Of a stretch of DNA of 64,000 nt, positions 16,780 to 23,498 are shown in pieces (within the stretch, counting starts at the first letter, position 1; each line of letters starts with the position of its first letter). A program made the translations under genes and the position numbers. The notes beneath the pieces are model-generated. The model saw only the letters and a program-made list of their open reading frames with translations, did no database searches and had not been told where the DNA came from. The stretch is from Janthinobacterium agaricidamnosum NBRC 102515 = DSM 9628 (lineage in GTDB: Bacteria > Pseudomonadota > Gammaproteobacteria > Burkholderiales > Burkholderiaceae_D). The stretch is from the NCBI RefSeq assembly GCF_000723165.1, contig NZ_HG322949.1, forward strand, positions 3,279,267-3,343,266, in the 5' to 3' direction.

Positions 16780-16892
16780 GGCGATCAACTCCTGATAAGG
16801 AAGCAGCCGCGCCAGGTACAGGAAGATGCACAGGCGCGGACAAGACTATCTGAACATGGGCCTATTATAACGTTGAAGAACGTTGCAATATG

Positions 16893-16915
16893 CGTGACAA
16901 AATGTCCATGGCGGC
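16893..16915. repeat. Half copy of the dispersed hairpin element, copy D
   Basis: GTGACAAAATGTCCATGGCG and the next bases match one arm and the start of the loop of copy A. The other arm is missing, so this is a truncated copy in the 283-base gap upstream of the acyl-CoA ligase gene. Confidence 0.5.
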
Positions 16916-17062
16916 GCCCTGCCCCGCCGGTACTTTGATACGGTCTGCGGCAGCTCAAACGCGATCAAACCTCAATCGGGACTATCCAGCCCGGGCCATG
17001 ATAGGCTATCGGACAACGGCCCGGAGACACGGGAGCACGATCACTTCACCAGGAGACCCGGC

Positions 17063-18700
17063 ATGACGACCGATTTCAACACTGGACTGGACAAGAACCG
17101 CGCCAACTACGCCGCCCTCAGCCCGCTCGACTACATCGTCCGCGCCGCCGAAGTCTATGGCGAACGCCACGCCGTGGTGCACGGCACGCTGCGCCAGAGC
17201 TGGGCGACAACCTATGCGCGCACCCGGCGCCTGGCCAGCGCCTTGAGCAAGCTTGGCGTCGGCAAGGGCGACACCGTCGCCGTGATGCTGCCGAACACGC
17301 CGGCGATGGTCGAAGCGAGCTTCGGCGTGCCGATGGCCGGCGCGGTGCTGAACGCGCTCAATATCCGCCTCGACATCGCATCGCTGGCCTTCATGCTGCG
17401 CCACGGCCAGGCCAAGGTTTTGCTGGCCGATACCGAATTCGCCGATGCCGCGCGCCAGCTGGGCCAGCAGATTCCCGAACTGATCATCATCCAGGTCAAC
17501 GACCTGCTCGGCCCGGCCGACGTGCAGCCGTTCGGCCTGACCGACTATGAAAGCCTGCTGGCGGCCGGCGATGCGGATTTTGCATGGCAGCCGCCCGACG
17601 ACGAATGGGATGCGATCGCGCTGAACTACACTTCCGGCACCACCGGCGATCCGAAAGGCGTGGTCTACCATCATCGCGGCGCGGCGCTCAACGCGCTGTC
17701 CAACATCCTCGAATGGGACATGCCGAAACACGCGGTCTACCTGTGGACCTTGCCGATGTTTCACTGCAATGGCTGGTGCTTCCCATGGACCGTCGCCGCG
17801 CGCGCCGGTATCAACGTGTGCCTGCGCAAATTCGATCCGAAGGTGGTATTCGACCTGATCCGCGAACACCGGGTCAGCCATTATTGCGCCGCGCCGATCG
17901 TCCACGCGGCGCTGGCGAATGCGCCGGCCAGCTGGCGCGAAGGCATCGTCGGTCCGGTGCGCGGCATGGTGGCCGGCGCCCCGCCGCCCGCCGCGATGCT
18001 GGCCAGGATCGAAGCGATGGGTTTCGACCTGATCCACGCCTACGGCTTGACCGAAGTGTATGGCCCGGCCTCGATTTGCGCCGAACAGGACGAGTGGGCC
18101 GGCCTGTCGCAAGAAGAACGGGCGCAGCGCAAATCGCGCCAGGGCGTGCGTTACCACCTGCAAGGCGCGATCAGCGTGCTCGATCCCGCCACCCTGCGGC
18201 CGGTGGCCGCCGATGGCCAGGAAGTCGGCGAGATCATGTTTCGCGGAAATATCTGCATGAAAGGCTACCTGAAGAACGACAAGGCGACCCGGGAAGCGTT
18301 CGCCGGCGGCTGGTTCCATACCGGCGACCTGGGCGTGATCTACCCGGACGGCTATATCAAATTGAAGGACCGCAGCAAGGACATCATCATTTCCGGCGGC
18401 GAAAACATCTCCAGCGTCGAAGTCGAGGATGCCTTGTACCATCACCCGGACGTGCTGGCGGCGGCGGTGATCGCCCAGCCGGATGAAAAATGGGGTGAAA
18501 CGCCGTGCGCCTTCGTCGAATTGCGCGAAGGCGGCAAGGTGACGGAAGCGGAACTGATCGCCTTCTGCAAGACCAGCCTGGCCGGTTTCAAGGTGCCGAA
18601 AGCGGTCCATTTCGGCCCGCTGCCGCGCACCTCGACCGGCAAGATCCAGAAATTCGAGTTACGCAAGCGCATGCAGTCGGGCAAGGCGATTGATGTTTGA
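17063..18700 (+). CDS. Acyl-CoA synthetase (AMP-forming), medium/long chain type
   Basis: A 545-residue ANL-superfamily ligase that activates a fatty or aryl acid to its CoA thioester through an acyl-adenylate. P-loop LNYTSGTTGDPKGVVYHHRG (about 190-210), the A5 motif HAYGLTEVYGP, the A7 motif FHTGDLGVIYPDGYIKLKDRSKD, and the catalytic Lys in RTSTGKIQKFELR near the C-terminus are all present. LPMFHCNGWCFPW is typical of the AlkK-like medium-chain group. CAGGAGACC precedes the ATG. Monocistronic; substrate not set by context. Confidence 0.9.
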   Translation: MTTDFNTGLDKNRANYAALSPLDYIVRAAEVYGERHAVVHGTLRQSWATTYARTRRLASALSKLGVGKGDTVAVMLPNTPAMVEASFGVPMAGAVLNALNIRLDIASLAFMLRHGQAKVLLADTEFADAARQLGQQIPELIIIQVNDLLGPADVQPFGLTDYESLLAAGDADFAWQPPDDEWDAIALNYTSGTTGDPKGVVYHHRGAALNALSNILEWDMPKHAVYLWTLPMFHCNGWCFPWTVAARAGINVCLRKFDPKVVFDLIREHRVSHYCAAPIVHAALANAPASWREGIVGPVRGMVAGAPPPAAMLARIEAMGFDLIHAYGLTEVYGPASICAEQDEWAGLSQEERAQRKSRQGVRYHLQGAISVLDPATLRPVAADGQEVGEIMFRGNICMKGYLKNDKATREAFAGGWFHTGDLGVIYPDGYIKLKDRSKDIIISGGENISSVEVEDALYHHPDVLAAAVIAQPDEKWGETPCAFVELREGGKVTEAELIAFCKTSLAGFKVPKAVHFGPLPRTSTGKIQKFELRKRMQSGKAIDV

Positions 18701-18918
18701 ACGTTGCCCAGCCCATTCGCATCGACCGCAATCGCGCTTAGAGCCACCCCTTTCAAGGTGTCCATCGGGCACTAATTGTCATTTCACGAATCCAACACAT
18801 TGTACGCCAGCCGAAAATTCCGTCAGCGCTTGTGGCGCTATCGGATACGACAGAGCATGAGCCGTCGGGGAAATTGTTGGGTAATCTCCCCATTTTTAAA
18901 TCGTGCTAAAAGTAGAGG

Positions 18919-19068
18919 TTAAGCGACAAGGGCAAGCTTCTGTTTTGGTGTGATGCCGCCAAGTGCCATGCTGGGCCGGTCGTGATTGTAAGTCCACAGC
19001 CAGCGGGTTGCAAAATCCTGAATCTCATCGAGCGTTTCAAACAGGTGATGGGCCAGCCAGTCGTATCC
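18919..19068 (-). pseudogene. 3' fragment of an IS3-family transposase (OrfB)
   Basis: On the minus strand the frame reads YDWLAHHLFETLDEIQDFA, then RWLWTYNHDRPSMALGGI and TPKQKLALVA before a TAA at 18921-18919. This is the C-terminal end of an IS3-family integrase-type transposase. The catalytic DDE core is missing: similarity stops abruptly at about 19068, where IS4-type sequence begins. The 218 bases between the ligase stop and this fragment hold no gene; a GGGGA/TCCCC hairpin near 18868-18892 may belong to the old IS end. Confidence 0.75.
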
Positions 19069-19070
19069 AG

Positions 19071-19740
19071 ATTGAGGCGATGCTTTAGACGTTTGAAGGT
19101 CTCCTCGATGCGCTAACGCGGATGGTAAGGGTCACCGAAATCGATCGCTGGGAAGCAGTGGCAATCGAGCCGGTTTGTCATCAGGACGCACACTTTCCCG
19201 TTGGGGGCGACATGGCATACCAAGCGCACGGTCTACGCTTCGGCGGGACATTCGTACTCCCGTGCATCGACTTTGTCGGGTGCGAAAAGGGTAGTACTTT
19301 GTTTTTGCAGGCCCGAACGCAGGAGGTCACGCACGCAAGAAATCCGGCGTTGCCTTCTCGACGGGCGGACAAAGCCGATGCGCCGTTGGTTGAGCAAAGC
19401 GACCAGCCATTGGCATAGGTAGCCCCTATCCTTCAGTAATAGGGCACCGGAGCTGATCAGGTCGAGGTGCTCGAACAACATCTGCCGTTCGTTCTCACAA
19501 ACGCTATGCAGCAAAGCGGCGAGCATCAGTTGCGCGCCTGGCAGGTACAGCCCAAAGGCGATTTGTTCGTTTCAGGTAGCGCACGGCACATGACTGGAGC
19601 GATGGCCAAAGCGCAGCGACGAAGCGTCGGCGGCGACCAGACGCAGACCATGCCAAAGCGGCACGAAGCCCAAGGTGGCGGCGTGGCGCACCAGCCATAC
19701 TTAGCGCTACCACCGTATCAACGCTCACTGGATTGAAGAT
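19071..19740 (-). pseudogene. Decayed IS4-family transposase
   Basis: Reading the minus strand downward from about 19690: WHGLRLVAADASSLRFG, IAFGLYLPGAQLMLAALLH, LFEHLDLISSGALLLKDRGY, then RIEETFKRLKHRLN at the lower end. These are typical IS4-family DDE transposase blocks, with the first catalytic Asp in AADAS. Three in-frame stops interrupt them (one before NEQIAFG, one after CPAEA where Gln is expected, one replacing Trp just before RIEETF), and similarity above 19690 is only in another frame, so the gene is dead. Its C-terminal end is replaced by the IS3 fragment. Confidence 0.65.
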
Positions 19741-19816
19741 CAGCGCCCAGACGGCGTTATACAAAATCGCAGGCAACAAAGCGCTCAACATCACTGCTTC
19801 GCGCTCCAAGACCAAT

Positions 19817-20200
19817 ATGAACGCCTTTCACCTGGTGCTCAAAAAAATCGCCAACGTCTTGAGCAAGGTTAAGGGCGCTCCACACCATGTCACCCTGATG
19901 AAGCCAACTGATCTCTCGGGCTCTGTTCCAAGCATCGAAGGTACCCACGTAAAAGCCCAGCCGCTGTCAATACTGTCCGCCCCCCCCGGCTCATCGCCTT
20001 CGGACGGACGCTTGATGAAGGCCATCCGAGCCTCGGCGGGAACGGAAGGCTCATCTTACGTACAAATGCATTTGCTCAACGACTTGGTGTTTGGGCCTGG
20101 CGAACTATGGAATCTGCCCCCTGGCCCCACGCAAAGCAACAGGACAATGGAGTCGAAAATCGAAGATCCGCTGAAACGCGCAATACCAGGCCCGACATAA
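19817..20200 (+). pseudogene. Remnant of a polymorphic-toxin-like nuclease C-terminal domain
   Basis: The frame holds the block VQMHLLNDLVFGPGELWNLP followed by a short stretch with SNRTMESKIEDPLKRAI. The pattern HLLND, GPG, WNL, then N..M...E..LK resembles the C-terminal module seen in polymorphic and eCIS-linked toxins related to DNA/RNA non-specific nucleases. The usual last strand is missing: a stop follows at 20198, while a shifted frame just after it reads DIKWKATDVLWS, which would fit the missing end, so a frameshift is likely. The upstream toxin body is absent. Assignment is by motif memory, not search. Confidence 0.4.
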
Positions 20201-20340
20201 AATGGAAAGCCACGGATGTGCTGTGGAGTTAGGTCAATCGTTGCACTGACTTCCCATTATTTTTCTGCCTCGACAAAATGGTAAGCTAGCTGCTTTTTCG
20301 TGCCGCTTGAAGGCCAGCAACAAGAAAATAGTAACGATCC

Positions 20341-21297
20341 ATGTCAACAGAGAAGAATTCAGTGTCCCCTCATCAAGAACCATCGCCAGCGCCGCTATCG
20401 CCACGATTGCCGCCGCGTCGGCAAGTACCGGGCAACGCGTCGCCCGAAGACGCCATCGCTCAAAAGCAGGCCCGCGAACACAAGGATGCGCTGGTGCGCG
20501 GCGTCGCATCGATACAGGCAATGCGGCTGGCGATCAAGCGCGCCGCGCGCGGCTTGCCGGCCATGTCGGCAGTGCCGCGCATCGCACCGCTCGATACCGC
20601 GGCGTTCCGGACGCGCGCCGAAAAAGGCTTGCCATTCCTGATCACCGGGCTGGTCGACCGCTGGCCCCTGTCCGCCCTGCCCCCGCAAATCTTGCGCGAC
20701 CGCTTAGGCGACGTGCCGGTGCGCGCGCGGGTCGGCGACTATATCAACACGGCGTTCGCGCCGGACCGGGCGATGCGGGATATGTCGATGCTGGAGTATC
20801 TTGAACTGGTCGCCGCCGGCACGCACGCACTGCCGCCGTACCTGGGCAACCTGGAATTGCGCGAATTGAACAGCCTGTGTCATTGGCCCGCGTATTTCGA
20901 CAAGATGGGGCCGCCGCGCTTCTGGATCGGTCCGGCCGGAACGGTGACGCCGCTGCATTGCGACTATGACGATAATATTTTTGCGCAGATATGGGGCAGC
21001 AAGCGTATTTTCCTGGCGCCGCCGCACCACGACGAATTCCTCTACCCGAGCGAGGCGAATGCGATCCTGTTCGGCTCCCCGTTCAATCCGGAAGCGCCGG
21101 ATTTCGAACAATTTCCGCTGGCACGCCAGGCAACCATGATCGAATGCATCGTCCAGCCCGGCGACTTGCTGTACGTGCCTGCCGGCTGGTACCACCAGGT
21201 CCGTGCGCTGACGTTTTCGCTGTCCTCCAACCGCTGGGCCAGGGCCGTGCCGTTTGCGTTGAGCGGCGATACATCCGTGCGGCGGCCGGCGGACTAG
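20341..21297 (+). CDS. Cupin-like (JmjC/Cupin_8) 2-oxoglutarate oxygenase
   Basis: A 318-residue protein. The first 90 residues are Pro/Ala/Arg-rich and helical; the rest is a JmjC-type cupin: PFLITGLVDRWPL, then TPLHCDYDDNIFAQIWGSKR with the Fe-binding HxD, and PGDLLYVPAGWYHQVRALTFSLSSNRW with the distal His. Such proteins hydroxylate proteins or small molecules using Fe(II) and 2-oxoglutarate. It is intact amid IS and gene debris. No obvious operon partner; the substrate cannot be read from context. The ATG at 20341 has a poor ribosome binding site. Confidence 0.82.
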   Translation: MSTEKNSVSPHQEPSPAPLSPRLPPRRQVPGNASPEDAIAQKQAREHKDALVRGVASIQAMRLAIKRAARGLPAMSAVPRIAPLDTAAFRTRAEKGLPFLITGLVDRWPLSALPPQILRDRLGDVPVRARVGDYINTAFAPDRAMRDMSMLEYLELVAAGTHALPPYLGNLELRELNSLCHWPAYFDKMGPPRFWIGPAGTVTPLHCDYDDNIFAQIWGSKRIFLAPPHHDEFLYPSEANAILFGSPFNPEAPDFEQFPLARQATMIECIVQPGDLLYVPAGWYHQVRALTFSLSSNRWARAVPFALSGDTSVRRPAD

Positions 21298-21368
21298 CAA
21301 AAAATATACGCCAGCAACCATGAAAATCATTTGCAATACTCCCGTCAACCCGCCTAACGCACCGGATC

Positions 21369-21539
21369 TGGTGCTTGACCTGTTGGCTGCCAGCGGCGCT
21401 GCTGGCGGGAAGAGCACTGGGGCTGGGCATTCTGCTGCACGACGCGGTGCACAATACTCTGTTCACGTCGCGAGCGCTCAATCAATGGATGGGACGATGG
21501 CTGTATGGCAGACTGCCCAACGTCGCCTATCATGCCTAA
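21369..21539 (+). pseudogene. Internal fragment of a membrane fatty acid desaturase
   Basis: A 56-codon stretch reads ALLAGRALGLGILLHDAVHN then TLFTSRALNQWMGRWL, the first His-box region (HDAVH) of fatty acid desaturases or carotenoid hydroxylases. It ends in a stop at 21537 after LPNVAYHA, and no start or further His boxes are found nearby. It is a relic, lying between the cupin gene and ilvE. Confidence 0.55.
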
Positions 21540-21627
21540 CTTGGCAAAAGGCGTCCTCAGCAACATGCAATGATGCTGTCAAAGACGCCTCGGCCGACCA
21601 TCGCTGATCAGATCCGCCGGCCGGGAA

Positions 21628-22728
21628 TCAGCAGACTTGATGCATCCAGCCGTGCGTATCTTCAGCCGTGCCGTGCTGCAAGGCCAGCAAGGCTTCACGC
21701 AAGGCCAGCGTCACCGCGCCGTTCTGGTTGTCGTTGATTTCCATCTCGAAACCGTTGGCCTTCGCCTTGCCGACCGGCGTGATGACGGCGGCCGTGCCGC
21801 AGGCGAACACTTCGGTCATGCGGCCGGCGGCGATGTCGTCGCGCCATTGCTGCACGCTCAGCTTGCGCTCGGCGGTGGCGTAACCGAGGTCGCGCGCCAT
21901 TTCCAGCAGGCTGCGGCGGGTGATGCCTGGCAGCAGCGTGCCGGTCAGTTCAGGCGTGACGATGGTGGTCTTGCCGCCCTCCTGGTACACGAAGAACAAA
22001 TTCATGCCGCCCATTTCTTCGATGTACTCGCGGTGCACGGCGTCCAGCCACACTACCTGGTCGCAACCTTTTTCCTGTGCCTGGGCCTGGGCCAGCAAGC
22101 TGGCGGCGTAGTTGCCGGCGCACTTGGCCTCACCGGTGCCGCCTGGCGCGGCGCGCACGAAATCCTCGCTCAGCCAGACCGTCACAGGCTTCACGCCTTG
22201 CGGGAAGTAGGCGCCGGCCGGCGAGGCGAACAGCACGAACAGGTATTCGTTGGCCGGGCGCACGCCAAGGAAGGGATCGGTGGCGATCATCAACGGACGC
22301 ATGTACAGGCTTTCGCCGGTATTTTTCGGCACCCAGGCGCGGTCTTGCGAAATCAATGCATCGCCCGCCGCCAGGAACAGTTCGACCGGAATCGTCGGCA
22401 TCGCCAGGCGTTCCGCGCTGCGGTTGAAACGGGCCGCATTTTCTTCCGGCCGGAAAGTCTTGATGCTGCCATCAGGCTGGGCAAACGCCTTGTAGCCTTC
22501 GAAAATCGACTGGCCGTAATGCAGCGACGATGCCGACGGATCCAGGCTCAGCGGGCCGTAAGCCTTCAATTCACCTTGCTGCCAGGCGCCGTCGCGGTAA
22601 GGAATCACCACCATGTGGTCGGTGAAGACGCGGCCAAACCCCGGATTGTTGATGCGCGTCGCGCGTTCGGCATCGCTCAATGGATGGGCGGAAGGATTAA
22701 TAAGCAGATTCGGAGCGGAGCTGGTCAT
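21628..22728 (-). CDS. ilvE: Branched-chain amino acid aminotransferase
   Basis: A 366-residue class IV PLP aminotransferase catalysing the last step of Leu, Ile and Val synthesis (2-oxo acid plus glutamate). The PLP-binding Lys lies in TGEAKCAGNYAASLLAQ, the class-IV block in EEMGGMNLFFVYQ, and the phosphate-binding FACGTAAVITPV near the C-terminus. Length matches the longer (type II) bacterial and eukaryotic BCAT subgroup. It is monocistronic in a small housekeeping stretch; the ribosome binding site is weak. Confidence 0.94.
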   Translation of the reverse strand: MTSSAPNLLINPSAHPLSDAERATRINNPGFGRVFTDHMVVIPYRDGAWQQGELKAYGPLSLDPSASSLHYGQSIFEGYKAFAQPDGSIKTFRPEENAARFNRSAERLAMPTIPVELFLAAGDALISQDRAWVPKNTGESLYMRPLMIATDPFLGVRPANEYLFVLFASPAGAYFPQGVKPVTVWLSEDFVRAAPGGTGEAKCAGNYAASLLAQAQAQEKGCDQVVWLDAVHREYIEEMGGMNLFFVYQEGGKTTIVTPELTGTLLPGITRRSLLEMARDLGYATAERKLSVQQWRDDIAAGRMTEVFACGTAAVITPVGKAKANGFEMEINDNQNGAVTLALREALLALQHGTAEDTHGWMHQVC

Positions 22729-22940
22729 ATTGAATAGATCTGAAATGAAGAGGGTCGCCTATTGTAGCGCTTATCTGACAACATACGGTGCCGATCCGGC
22801 CATCATCCCTGACGCGGCGCAGCATGGACCATGGTTGAAGTTTCAATTAAATGCACTAATATCAAGCTTGGGTATACCAAGGATGGTGACTGGCCGGTCA
22901 GCCCGTATGCTGGGCGATGCCGGCATTTCAGGAGATAACC

Positions 22941-23096
22941 ATGTTTGCGCTCAAATTGCTGGCCGCGATAGCCGTATCGGCGCTGGTGGTGGTGGTGCCG
23001 GTCGTCTTGCACGACACCTTTGAACCGGTGCGCGTGGTGATGTCGCAAACGCCCGATGTCGACGCCCACGCCATGTGGAGCCGCTGGCCACGCTAA
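22941..23096 (+). CDS. Small single-pass membrane protein, unknown
   Basis: A 51-residue frame opens at an ATG preceded by AGGAGATAACC, an excellent ribosome binding site. Residues 4-22 (LKLLAAIAVSALVVVVPVV) form one hydrophobic helix; the remainder is polar (FEPVRVVMSQTPDVDAHAMW). It could be a signal anchor or an exported peptide. No family is recognised. The clear ribosome binding site and codon use argue that it is translated. Confidence 0.6.
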   Translation: MFALKLLAAIAVSALVVVVPVVLHDTFEPVRVVMSQTPDVDAHAMWSRWPR

Positions 23097-23331
23097 AGCA
23101 AGCCTGTTCCGCCGGACTTTCGGTGCTGCGACGCAGCATCACCAAGTCCGGCAGACGCTATTTTGCAACGGCTATAAAAGCCGTGGCGTACTGTTATTAC
23201 CCACAAAACTCCGGTCATGTCCGCTTGACGCCGTGGCGGCCTGATCAGGCATGGCGACGCTGCATCCACCCGCCATCTCCGCTGCCTGCCGCCCTACAAA
23301 GCGTTACAAGAAAGTATGCTCGCCATATAGT

Positions 23332-23350
23332 GCGAATGGTTCTCATTTGC
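23332..23350. promoter_or_regulatory. Fur-box-like site upstream of the PepSY flavoreductase
   Basis: GCGAATGGTTCTCATTTGC matches 12 of 19 positions of the Fur consensus and is itself a near-palindrome (GCGAATG/CATTTGC). It lies about 150 bases upstream of the flavoreductase gene. The rest of the 402-base gap from 23097 holds hairpin copy B and no gene. Confidence 0.5.
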
Positions 23351-23384
23351 GCTATTATTCTGGTCTCCGCCTGAATCTCTTACA

Positions 23385-23450
23385 GAGCGTCTAACAAAAC
23401 GTTGATGGCAAGGCAATGTAACGCCGCCATGGATGTTTTGTCAGGCGCTC
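23385..23450. repeat. Dispersed hairpin element, copy B
   Basis: An 18-base imperfect stem (GAGCGTCTAACAAAACGT with its partner ending GTTTTGTCAGGCGCTC) surrounds a loop containing GCAATGTAACGC and GCCATGG. The loop is the reverse complement of the loop of copy A and matches copy C. It lies 49 bases upstream of the flavoreductase start. Confidence 0.8.
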
Positions 23451-23498
23451 TTCGTATAGGCAAGGCCGCTTCATACAGAATTGAAAGCTTGTTGACTC

